A stretch of DNA of 64,000 nt from Malurus cyaneus samueli (Eukaryota > Chordata > Aves > Passeriformes > Maluridae), in contig CM019218.1 of assembly GCA_009741485.1 (NCBI GenBank), positions 49,628,719 through 49,692,718 on the forward strand. The letters are read 5' to 3'. Within the stretch, counting starts at the first letter, position 1. The number at the start of each line of letters is the position of its first letter. Position numbers and translations under genes: made by a program. Below are positions 54,111-64,000 of the stretch, in pieces. The notes beneath the pieces were generated by a model. It saw nothing but the letters and a program-made list of their open reading frames with translations, did not search any database and was not told the DNA's origin.

Positions 54111-55691
54111 CATGGGCAGCCTGGGGTCATCCCTGGGGCTTGGGGGCGATGAACCTCTATTTGTGCCAGATGTGCTGCACCCCTGGAGAGGTGAACCTGA
54201 AAGCCCTCCAGAAGCAAATCCCGAGTGGGAAATACCTCCCTGAGAAATAATCCTGCAGGGATTAGGGAGGAACGCTCATTTTCATCTTTTTCAACCCTGC
54301 CCCAATGTCAGGCTGTGTTCTGACTCAGCCCTGCAAACTGCCACCATTCCACCAGCTCCAGGGGCTTCTTGGAAAAGACTTTTAAGCAAAATATTAAAAC
54401 TATTATCCCAGTAAAGCCCAGGTGGGACAAATTGCTGAAATTTGGGAAGTTGGAGGTTGGCCTTGGAGGGGTCACAGTGGAGATCCTCTCGAATCCACAT
54501 CACACCAGAGCTGTGTCTGGTTTGGACACAGAGACAGCCCTGGGCTTGTGTTCCCCCATCCTCGCTATGAAAAGGTCAAAATAACTTTTTTTCTTCTTTT
54601 TTTTTGAGCCAGCGATGACTAATTCTCCTCTGGGAACGAGGAAATAATTACAGGTCTTTCCCAAGGAAGGGATAGCCAGTGAGGCTGGGCAATCCCTCAG
54701 TGTAACCTTTGGAGTTTCCTCCTCCAGTGAGCTCCTGACACCTCATTTCCCCATCTGCCAAGCAGGAACGATCCCTCTCTCCCACCCCACTGCACGACGC
54801 AGCCCTCACTGGGATATCTCTGTGGGATTAATTACGCAGAATCATCCACTTTTTTTTTATTTTTTTATGGAATAACCCTCAGGGAAGCCCAGAGGTGGTA
54901 TGTGCCCACTGGTGCACAAACAGAAAAATTCAGCTTTTCCCATCTGCAAAAATCCAGGAAGTTCTTCCTTTTCAGGCTGATGGTGCTCACCAGGCATGGA
55001 AATGGGGCTGCTCTGTAAGAATCCCCAGATTTTGGGGGGGATCATGCAGGAGGCATCCAAATGCTCCATCCTCCGGCCTTTAATTTCCTCGTGGGGGGTC
55101 CTCAAAGAAACGCCTATCAGCAAAAGCTAAAAAAATCCTGTGTCACCATCCCAAACAAATCCAAATCCCCCAGAGCTTTGGCTGGGTGGCATCTTTGGAC
55201 ACGGGGAAACTGAGGCACGGAGTCTCACTCCCCTAGAGCAGGTGGGAGTGAAGGGATGCAATCCCCACAGACACACCCGGGGTATCCGGGCTGGCTCCCA
55301 GGGCAGGGATGAGAGGAATTTTTAGGATGAAGAGCAGGGAAGCGCCTCGGGAGCTTGGCACGGGCTCCGAGCCGCATCACGAGCTCCCTGCAGGCTGCCC
55401 ACTCCTCCTCGTGCTGCTCCGGGAAGGATCCGCAGCCTCCGCGGGGACGCAGGAGCTCCAAAACCCCGCTTTAATTTCGCTCTTTCGGGGCTGGGGAAGG
55501 AGGCAGAGCCGCGAATCGAAAACCTTCGCTCCTCCCCTCCCCGTGCCGGTGAAGAGCGCGCAACAGCCTGGGAAGGGGACAGGGCTGGATCCTCCCGCAG
55601 CGGGACCGAGGGTCGGGGGTGTCCTGTGTGTCCCCGAGGAATTTCTGGGATGCTCCCGGGTTCCTCCAGCCTGGTGAGAGCGGTCCGGCCC

Positions 55692-55730
<39 letters not shown>

Positions 55731-56004
55731 CTCAGGCTCAGGCTCAGTTATTGCCACCGTGGCTGCAGAGATGGGACTCCTGGCCCTCAGCTGATGTGCC
55801 CCACAGCCACCTTGTCCCCGCCCCCCCAACCTCCACATCTCCCCAGGGCTCTGCTTCGAATCCCCTCTAGGGACGTGCTCAGCTGCTGGAACTCCGGGTA
55901 TTTTCCTCCTGTGGATTCCGTTTGCGTTCGGATGCGAACGAGATGCCACGAGCTGGAGAGCAAGCCCAGATGCCAGGGAGAGGAGACGCAGCATTGGGGG
56001 TTTT

Positions 56005-57127
56005 TATTCCTTTTTTCCTTTTTCCCTTCCCCACCTTCCAACACTACCTGGTGCCAGGGGCTCCCAAAACCACGCAGCTCAGTGGGATGTGAACCCTTTG
56101 GAAGCCGTCTCCTTGCTCAGGCTGAGGGAGAAGCCTGGAGCGGGATTTGTGTCCGTCCCAGCGGCCTCTCCCGCAGCCGGGAGCTCTCCCGAGCGCCAGC
56201 GGGGCCCCGGCGAGTCCTGCCCCGGGCCACCGAGACACGGAAGGAGGAAAAAAACCCTCTAGGGTCTGTGCCAGGCTCATCTCCCCATGCCTTGCCTCAG
56301 TTTCCCCTCGCCCACCCCCAGACCCTCCCTCCCTGCCCATCCCTCGGCAGAGGAATCCTCCCTGCTGAACACAACAGCCCCTGCCAAGATAAAAGCGAAG
56401 CCGTGAATAATTCATGCTTCAATCTTTTTTACCACCGTCTGTTGTAAATATTTAAATAGCTCCAAGATGTCTAGAGCTGAACTCGGGGAGGATGAACCTG
56501 TGTGCTCTGGGGAAGGGAGAAGAGAGCTCCAGGGGGAAAAACTGATTTATATCTCCATCAGGAGCAAATTTCCAAGCCTTTCGGCCCTTAAAAAAAAAAA
56601 TAAAAAAAATAGGCAGTTCAGAAAGGAATGGATTCCCAGTGTAGGATACAGGAGTATCCAAAGGACATGGTTCAACTCTCCTCCCTCTCCTCTGCTGCCT
56701 TCCCCTGGCTCAACACCTCAGTGGAATTTCACTCGAATTTACGGTTGCCAAAAAAAAGATCAGCAAATTCTCTCTCCTCTGGTCTGCAGCTCCCCGCGCT
56801 CCGCTCTCCACCTGGAGAACAAAAAAACAACATCTGACATTAAATCAACCTGTGATCCTGGGCCACGTCCCAGCTCCCGGCTCAGCATCCGGCCCAGACA
56901 CGAGTATTTACAAAATCCCAACGGATTGGGAGCACCTGGGAGCTCAGTGCAGGAATCAGGAGCCCCTCCAGGGACAATCCCCATCCCAGCAGTGGGTTTG
57001 TGCTGTTTTTGTTTGCAGTGAGCAGGAGAGCAGCACGGCCCTGGGCATTGCTGAGTGACCACGTCTTCTCCTGCTTCAGCATCACTTCCATGGTGCTCCA
57101 CAGCCCTTCCCAAATAACTATTGGAGC
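56005..57127. other. unique sequence after copy B
   Basis: No gene recognised. Contains an A-rich run at 56,589-56,610. Confidence 0.4.
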
Positions 57128-57295
57128 AGTTATTGCCACGGTGGCTGCAGAGATGGGGACTCCTGGCCCTCAGCAGATGTGCCCCACGGCCACCCCGTCC
57201 CCTCACTGCCCCATCTCCCCAGGTCTCTGCTTTGAGTCCCCTCTGGGGATGTGCTCAGCTGCTGGAACTCCGGGCATTTTCTTCCTGCAGATTTC
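57128..57295. repeat. older diverged copy of a 170-bp segment
   Basis: Starts CAGTTATTGCCACGGTGGCTG and ends near AACTCCGGGCATTTTC. It matches 46,738-46,905 (copy A) and 55,746-55,915 (copy B) with clear substitutions (TTGAGTCCCCTCTGGGGATG against TCGAATCCCCTCTAGGACG). It predates the A/B duplication. Confidence 0.85.
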
Positions 57296-57717
57296 ACAAT
57301 TTCACATTTCACCAGTACCAGGGGTTTTCCAGCTCTGCGAGAGTGGTTTGGAATGTGCCAAGGGCTCTTCACTCCTCCACATTTCCCTGCAGCAGCTCAT
57401 GAAACCTCGTGGTGCTCTTGGTGCTCCTCCGCTAGAGATGCTGGCTGCAAATTCCTTCATCATCCTCCAGGGAAAGGTCAAAAAAAGTCCAGGATGAGTT
57501 TTTCTCTTGTTCCACAGCCTGATGGGGTGTCCCAGTCCCTGAGCTGTCACCAGGCGGGGGAGGAGGGACCAGGCAGCACCAGCAGCTCCTGCCCATTCCA
57601 CCCCTGAGACCTACAGCTCCTTCACTGCAAAGGCTTTGGGGCCATCCTTGGGTAAAAACCAGGTCCAAGGTACCTCCACATAGCCTGACCCTATAATCCC
57701 TTTTTAAAAGACAATTT

Positions 57718-57976
57718 CTAGTCTGGAAACGAGGGGGAATGGTTTTAAACTGAAAGAGAGTAGGTTTAGGTGGGATATTGGGAAAGAATTGTTCCTTGTG
57801 AGGGTGGTGAGGCCCTGGCACAGGGTGCCCAGAGAAGCTGTGGCTGCCCCTGGATCCCTGGAAGTGTCCAAGGCCAGGCTGGACAGGCTTGGAGCACCCT
57901 GGGATGGTGGAAGGAGGTGGAATGAGATGGGATTTAAGGTCCCTTCCAACCCTAATGATTCCATGATTCTATGAAA
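57718..57976 (+). mobile_element. CR1 3' fragment
   Basis: Long sense CR1 end. GGTTTTAAACTGAAAGAG, GGTGGTGAGGCCCTGGCACA, GGTGCCCAGAGAAGCTGTGG, GGAAGTGTCCAAGGCCAGGC and GATTCCATGATTCTATGA are all present. It is the best-preserved CR1 3' end in the window, including its terminal tandem motif. Confidence 0.95.
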
Positions 57977-58676
57977 CAGCTTTCCCACCTCTGAGGGTTC
58001 TGTGGCTTCTCCCACTGGAATCTGAGAAAATGAAGACTTTGGGACACTAAAACGATTTGCAATTTGAATATGTGTGAGTGTTGCTCTTAAGCCAAACATT
58101 AAACTCAGTTTTAACCTTTAAAAAGCCTTTTCTCAAGCAACTTAACATCTGAAACAAAAGAGATTTTATTTTCTCAATGGGACGCTTTGATAACTTCAAA
58201 TATTTTTTCCTCATCTCCATTCCCAAGCCAAGATATTAATCAAAACAATATGTTTCCCACAACAGCAACAGCAACAAAAGGCTTTGAGTCAATGAGTCAT
58301 CATCTTTCTGTGAAGAAAAATAAACATTTTCCCAATTCCCTGCTCAGGGATGGCACAAATCTCTGCACCAGCCCCTGTAGCTGAAGCAGCTGTGGCAAGT
58401 CCTGGCCAGATGTGGAGGTTTCCCAGGTGCAGGTGCAGGTTCAGGTTGTCTGGGCAGGGTTTCTCTTTCCTCTGAGGTTGGTAGCAACATCTCCAGCCTT
58501 TGGGGTTTGCTCTCTTGGCTTATCCCAGCCACCCACAGAGATTTGGGAGCCCCCCAAGGATGGGGAGAGTGTGCAGATGGACTAAGCAATGAAGTGCTGT
58601 GCAGATGGGAGGGGTTTGCCAGCTCTTGGTTGCTCTCCCACCTCTGGAAATGAAGAGGGAGGTAAAAGTTGGCTCC

Positions 58677-59082
58677 TGAAACAGAGGCCAGACAAAGTGA
58701 AGAGAATAAAAGCAGACAAATTTAATCCAGGCCTGCTGGTACATTCAGGGCAGACAAAGCCTCCTCCTGAGGCTACACCCAAAATGGACCCCGAGTCACG
58801 AGATCTTCCCCTTTTATCAGTTCTGTCTCATGAACACATCGGGCCCCAATTCTCCAATGACACCTTCAGGTGATGATGTCAACCACCCCAAGCTGCTCCC
58901 CCCAATTCTCTGTTGTTTACAGATTTTGGGGCTCTGAGGCAGTGAAGTGTCCTTGGATTTCAGGCCCAGAGAGGAATTGTTTTGTCTAAAGATGGGAGAG
59001 CAGGAGCTCAGTGCTGTACACTGGAGAAGTACAAGAATACAGATACATGAAAACATAGAAGCTAAAAAATCCAAAGGCATCA
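58677..59082 (+). mobile_element. LTR-like repeat, copy 1
   Basis: A 406-base unit that begins TGAAACAGAGGCCAGAC and ends GGCATCA, giving TG...CA ends. Contains AATAAA near its start and CCAATTCTCTGTTGTTTACA in the middle. Two relatives follow at 60,546-60,948 (inverted) and 62,243-62,649. The family name is unknown to me; no retroviral genes were seen between copies. Confidence 0.6.
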
Positions 59083-60545
59083 GTGGGGAGATTGGACCGG
59101 GCTGGATTGATTGAAGTACCCCACAGGGGCACCTCATCCCTTTTGAGCTCAGAGGTTGCACTGAGTGCTGTAGAGTCCATGGGCAGCTCAGACCACCATT
59201 CCATGGGACTGTATCTGCTGAGTGGACTCCAAACACCCCCAAAATCCAGAGACTGCTGGGGAGAACCTGCTGAGCACAGGGACACATCAGCTGTGGGTGT
59301 TTGTACCACTGCACAAGAGGTGGTGCAGGATGGGGAGTGAGGGAGGCCCAGGTGGCTTCAGAAAGACAGAGGCAGAGAGAGAAAAGGGGCAAAAAAGGAA
59401 AGCAGGGAGCTGAAAGCCTTGGCTGCTGATCGATTGTCCGCAGAAGGCCTCGGAGGGTTTGCTCTGTTCTCAGTGGTTTATAGATTTCCTCTAAATAGGA
59501 AGATGCAGTGCGTGAAGCACGGCGAGTGGCACAAGGCTGACGCAGGGGACAGGGGACAGAGCTGGGGCTGCTGGCCTGGCCCTGTCCTGCTCTTCCCCCC
59601 AGCAGGCACATCTGTGTGTCCCCAGCCAACCCAAGGAAGGCTCCTCCCCACCCTCACTGCAGGAGTTGGGGTTTTAAAGCCTCCCGGGACACAAATCCCT
59701 TTTATTTTTGAGGATTTGTGCTAAAGGAACCTGCCTGAGATATTCCAGGGGGAAGAAAAGAGGCAGAACATCCTTCCCTGCAGCTCAATCCTGCCTTAAT
59801 GTACCCCAATCCTTGGCCAAACTCCAACAGGAGGGGGCACATCCATCCCTCTTCCACCTCTTCATCCCACTCCAGGGACTGGAATGGGATCCCATGGGTC
59901 TCGTGAGCGAGCAAGGGTAAAACCAGACCCTACTAAACCAAGGTAAGATCAAAGAGGAAGGAGAGATTTTCCTCATTCTTAAACATTCCCACAGCCTCCC
60001 AAGGGGAATTGCACTCTGGTGTCATCCGGGAGAGTGTGGAGAAGTTTCCATTTAAGCCAAGGAATGTTTGGGGGTGAGAGGGCTGGAGGTGGAGGGGAGG
60101 GGCTGATCAATCCCCTCATCCTTTATTGATGGAAACAGCAGATGGGAGTGTGAGCAGAACTGCTGGAGCCACATCCTTGCAGGAGGGTTTGGGAGGAAAA
60201 ATGGGCACCAAGGCAATAGTCCTGAAGGAAATTCTTGTCTGGAGGGTCTGATCAATAGGGACAAGGACTATATGAGACTTTTTGTCTCTCCCAAGGCCAT
60301 TGAAAAGCTGTCCATCCTTCTCAATGCTTTTAACATCGAAGCAGGAAGTCACTAAAAATGAATGGCTTTGCTCCAGGGTGGAAACATCACCAGGGCACGC
60401 TGAGAAGGACATCCTTCACCCCTGAGACTCTGGGTTCAGCCTGCTCTCCCTGCAGGTGCCCCATCAGATCCTTTGCAATGCCTTTTCCTCCTCTGTCGGG
60501 TGCAGAACTGCTCTTGTGGACAGATCTGGTGGAGAGGACACACTG
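59083..60545. other. sequence between LTR-like copies 1 and 2
   Basis: No retroviral gag, pol or env motif was visible in any frame, and no host exon. Nothing recognised. Confidence 0.35.
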
Positions 60546-60948
60546 TGATGCCCTAGGATTTTTAACTTCTATATTTTCATGCATCTGTATTCTTGTAATT
60601 CTCCAGTGTGCAGCACTGAGCTCCTGTTCTCCCATCTTTAGACAAAACAATTCCTCTCTGGGCCCGAAACTCCAGGACACCTCACTGCCTCAGAGCCCCA
60701 AAAGATGTAAATAACAGAGAATTGGGAGGAGCAAGTTTGGGGTCGTTGACATCATCACCTGAAGGTGTCATTGAGATTTGGCCTCGATGTGTTCATGAGA
60801 CAGAACTGATAAAAGGTGAAGATCTCGTGACTTCGGGGTCCATTTTGGGTGTAGCCTCAGGAGGAGGCTTTGTCTGCCCTGAATGTACCTGCACTAGCTG
60901 GATTAAATCTGCTAGTTTTTTCTCTTACTTTGTCTGGCCTCTGTTTCA
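60546..60948 (-). mobile_element. LTR-like repeat, copy 2 (inverted)
   Basis: Reverse-oriented relative of copy 1. TGTCTGGCCTCTGTTTCA closes it at 60,948, and GATGCC near 60,547 matches the reverse of GGCATC. About 80-85% similar by eye to copy 1. Confidence 0.6.
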
Positions 60949-61154
60949 GGTGAGCCCTGGTTTAGGCATCAGTCGTGCTTGGAATGTGTGGCCACAAAGC
61001 GACCCATGGGCACAGACTTCAGCCGATATTCCCAGAGTGAGGAACAAATACCCTGAGAAAGGACCCCTGGGGCTCCTGCTTAGGCTCTCATGGAAATGTG
61101 AGCGAGATGTTCACCTGCAGGGAGAGCCTGGGCTCTCCCATGGATTCTGAAGGG

Positions 61155-61490
61155 ATGAACCTCCCCATTCCATGGGACCCAGAGGGGTGAGGACCCCATT
61201 CCCATGGGTCCAGTGGGGTGAGCCTCCCATTCCGTGGGATCCAGTGGGGTGAATCTCCCCATTCCCAAGGACCCAGAGGGATGAGCCTCCCCATTTGTAT
61301 GGGATCCAGAGGAATGAGCCTCCTCATTCCGTGGGATCAAGAGAGATGAGCCTCCCCATCCTTTGGGATGCAGAGGAATGAGCCTCCCCATTCCCATATG
61401 ACCCAGACAGATGAGCCTCCCCATTCCCATGGGACTCAGAGGGGATGAGCACCCCATTCCCATATGACCCAAAGGAATGAGCATCCCCAG
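61155..61490. repeat. ~32-bp minisatellite
   Basis: About ten units of 31-33 bases built on CCCCATTCCCATGGGACCCA and GAGGGATGAGCCTC. The unit start CCCATTCC is seen near 61,163 and 61,195. Frames through it on the minus strand repeat GMGRL-type peptides and are artefacts. Confidence 0.9.
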
Positions 61491-61974
61491 CCCAGTGAGA
61501 TTTGGGCACCCACACTCCCACCATCACCCCCCTGCAGCAAACCCCACCCGATGAAGCCAGGCAAGCAGGGCCAGGATCTGCAGGTGGTTTAAGGTCCATT
61601 AACTGGCAGTGTAAATCCTGAGCCTCTTCAGGCATAAAATTGGAGTAAATCCAGGGATGTGTACAGGGCTGGGACACCGTAGTGGTGGCAGAGGGGTGCT
61701 GGGAACCAAAGGCAGTCTGAGCTGTGTGCACAGAGATGAACAAGCTCAGTAGCCCAGAAAATGCAGCACTGAGCTGCCCCAAAGCCCTGCTGATCCTCAC
61801 ACTGCCACCGGCCAGACCTTGGTGCTCCTTTGGGGACCAGAAAAGCTGCTCTGAGCAGGGATGGCTCGAGGATGTGAGAAGATGACTTTATCCAGTGTGG
61901 GGAGAGACATGAACATGGAGCCCTTGGCTCATCCCCTCCTCTCTCACACACTGGGGCATTCCCAGGAGAACTTC

Positions 61975-62090
61975 ATTGGATCTCGGTGTCCAGAGCCCCA
62001 TCGTGGCACACTTTCTCCACATCAGAGCAGTTTAGATGTGGGAAAGCCATTCACACAGAACAGGAAAGCCTTGACAAGACACATTTCTCT
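61975..62090 (+). pseudogene. decayed C2H2 zinc-finger fragment
   Basis: One plus frame reads RCPEPHRGTLSPHQSS and then VGKPFTQNRKALTRH. This resembles the end of one C2H2 finger and most of the next (consensus CGKAFTQSSxLTRH). Several zinc ligands are gone: the CxxC of the second finger is collapsed and the last His is absent, and one extra residue lies between the Cys-side and His positions. No linker TGEKP survives. If real it is a relic only. Confidence 0.4.
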
Positions 62091-62242
62091 GTATTTCCAG
62101 TGGAAGGATCCAGGGAAAAAAAGCTCAGCTGGTCCATGGATGTTGCCACAAGTGGCGCCACCCTGCAGAGCCACACGAGCACTTTATTGTCCCCAAAATG
62201 CCATGTCCTGTGCCCACATTGAGGCCCAATTCTGGGCTAACC

Positions 62243-62649
62243 TAAACCAGAGGCTGGACAAAATTCAGAGAATAAAAAGCAGTTCTATTTATTGCAGAGC
62301 CTTCAAGGCCATTCAGGGCAGTCCCACACCCACAATGGACAATGGCTCACGGGTTTTTCACCCTTTCTCAGTTTTGTCCATTTGCACATCGGGGCTGAAT
62401 CCTCCAATTGCAGCTCAGCCAATGCAGTCATTCACTCCAAGTTGGCTTCCCCCAATTCTCTGTTGTTTCCATCTCTTGGGGCCTTGGCAGAGTGTGGTGA
62501 ACTTGAGTTTGGGGCTGCAGAGGAACTATTTTGTGTAAAAAATGTGAGAGCAGGAGCTCAGCACTGTCTGTGGAGTGTGGAGTTAAACACTGAAGAATTC
62601 CAGGGTTACAGAGTCATGGAAATAGAGAAACTGAAATCCTGAGGGATCA
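62243..62649 (+). mobile_element. LTR-like repeat, copy 3 (diverged)
   Basis: Same orientation as copy 1 but more diverged. CAGAGGCTGGACAAAATTCA, CCCCAATTCTCTGTTGTTTC and GAGAGCAGGAGCTCAGCACT align in order with copy 1. Confidence 0.55.
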
Positions 62650-63466
62650 ACACTGAGACTTTTGGCACCCCCAGCATTGTGCTGGTTGCCCATTCAACCC
62701 ATCCTGGCTGGGCAGGAGCTCTCCTTGGCAAAGCCCCGGGCCGAGCGCAGGTGGGCGCGGTGCCACCGCAGCAGCCGGAGGGAGCGCAGGCAGCCGGGAA
62801 AGCACAGCCCAGCACGCCAAGGGCACACAGCCCAGAAAGGAGCATCCAGAGGGGTCTTCTCTCCTCTCTGTGGGCATGGAAGGCACTGGCTGAGAGCGTG
62901 GAGGGAAATGTCCTTCTGGCTCCACCATGGAAGCACAGATCCAGGCATGGAGCTGCTGGTTATGGTCATGGAATTCTGCATCTCGGCTCTGCTCTCCCTG
63001 GGCACACATCAGAGTCATCCCAACCCACACAGTCAGCTCCTAATAAAGGTCTTCCAGGCACTGGTGACCCAGAAATTTGAGTGGCATCCCTTGCACCAGC
63101 AGTGGGCATGCATGGTCCATCAGGGCTTGTTTCCCCGGCTCCTTCCACTACAAAAACAGCAAGCCAGGTTCTTTTCAGGCTTCCCTCTTCTCACCCCGAG
63201 GCAAATGGCTAAATTAAGCCGCATGAATCATGCGGAGGAGTTTCTCTCTGCTGACCGTAACGGGGCTCCCAACACCGAGGCTGATGGCAGAGGTCCTCCT
63301 GGGAAGGTTTCTGTCAGCATGAGACATCCCCCGGGGGACCAGCCCAGTGGGCAGCCCGGCTCCAGGGCTCCTCCCTCCCTGGGAACGCCACCACGGGGAC
63401 AAATGAGCGCAGGGTCCGGCCCCGGGATCAGCGAGGGGCAGGAGGGTCACCCCTGCCGGGAGGAGG

Positions 63467-64000
63467 ATTCCCCACTGCTTCACCAGGGGATGAAAAGCAA
63501 TGATGGAGATGCTGGACCATCCATGGAGATGCTGGAACCATTCATGGAGATGCTGGATCACCCACACAGATTCTGGCCCTTCCATGGAGATTCTGGCCCA
63601 TCACTGAGGGTTGGCCCATCATCCCTGCCCCACAAACCCCAAGCAGTAACAAATTCCTGCAGAACCAGGCCAGGCTCTGCAGCACAGGCCCCAAGGCACA
63701 CATTCCTACGAGATGTGACATGGAAAAGGTCTGGAGATAACACACCCATCCCATTCCACCATCCATCCATCCCATCCCATCCCATCCCATCCCATCCCAT
63801 CCCATCCCATCCCATCCCATCCCATCCTCCATGGGCAGCTCTGGGGTCATCCCTGGGGGCTTGGGGGGCAGATGAACCTCTATTTGTGCCAGATGTGCTG
63901 CACCCCTGGAGAGGTGAACCTGAAAGCCCTCCAGAAGCAAATCCCGAGTGGGAAATACCTCCCTGAGAAATAATCCTGCAGGGATTAGGGAGGAACGCTC
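63467..64000. repeat. third partial copy (C) of the duplicated segment, continues past the window
   Basis: From ATTCCCCACTGCTTCACCAG onward it matches 45,197-45,513 of A and 53,640-54,272 of B, including the 20-bp repeat, the CCCAT array and the 160 bases after it that A lacks. The sequence before 63,467 is unrelated to the flank in A or B. A 434-codon frame at 62,662-63,966 runs through this junction and is not considered a gene. Confidence 0.93.

Larger units (their letters stand above)
47372..56004. repeat. tandem duplication, copy B (~8.6 kb), noisy
   Basis: Direct copy of A. From 47,480 to about 53,600 it differs from A mainly by single-base insertions and deletions, for example GGGACAGC against GGACAGC and GCTCCTATTT against GCTCCTTATT. 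From about 54,560 to 56,004 it is almost identical to A. This sharp change in error style suggests one unpolished read segment rather than evolution. It includes the N gap. Confidence 0.93.

Noticed and set aside
62662..63966. 434-codon plus-strand open frame
   Set aside because: It crosses from unique DNA into the duplicated segment and through the 20-bp and CCCAT repeats; no domain, signal peptide or splice context, and composition explains the openness.
25182..64000. KCNA2 or KCNA3 coding sequence
   Set aside because: Expected as neighbours, but no second T1, S4 or TVGYGD signature appears in this window.

Overview
This looks like nuclear DNA from a bird, probably a songbird, on a small GC-rich chromosome. 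The evidence is many fragments of CR1 (the avian non-LTR retrotransposon), spliced vertebrate genes, C/G-rich minisatellites and a gene order that matches a known amniote block. No bacterial, organellar or CRISPR features were seen.

Layout. 1-8,690: repeat-rich flank (C-rich start, a 0.6-kb AT block, a 22-bp minisatellite at 4,880-6,340, ATTCT and CCCAT microsatellites, one CR1), with one coding piece, the last exon of a prokineticin gene (PROK1-like) at 3,893-3,991. 8,690-15,390: a nine-exon pepsin-family aspartic protease, best read as the avian embryonic pepsinogen/chymosin gene (CYM), with a TATA promoter, both catalytic Asp motifs and clean splice sites for exons 1-8, but a damaged last exon after a 532-base pure pyrimidine intron. 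15,400-20,000: a strange stretch. It holds one intact BBS4-like exon on the minus strand (15,946-16,025), an extremely A+C-skewed segment (about 16,780-17,650) and a decayed tandem repeat (about 18,985-19,595). 23,430-25,260: KCNA10 (Kv1.8), a complete single-exon voltage-gated potassium channel on the minus strand. 25,260-39,090: intergenic DNA with one CR1, a 110-bp duplication joined by a single N, and possible non-coding regulatory elements.

39,091-56,004 holds two tandem copies of about 8 kb (A 39,091-46,994; B 47,372-56,004). A third partial copy, C, starts at 63,467 and runs off the window. Much of copy B is full of one-base indels relative to A, and it contains a 25-N gap inside a CCCAT repeat, so an assembly artefact (retained second haplotype or unpolished read) is at least as likely as a true duplication. 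56,005-63,466 holds a CR1, three related LTR-like repeats in mixed orientation, a 32-bp minisatellite and a decayed zinc-finger fragment.

The order PROK1, CYM, KCNA10 matches human 1p13 (where chymosin is a pseudogene) and, from memory, chicken chromosome 26. It supports the gene identities. The genes do not form a pathway: a secreted signal peptide, a stomach protease and an epithelial/inner-ear potassium channel. I found no convincing new biological system. The most notable items are the orphan BBS4-like exon, the shortened PROK1-like terminus, the 532-base pyrimidine intron and the probable assembly duplication.
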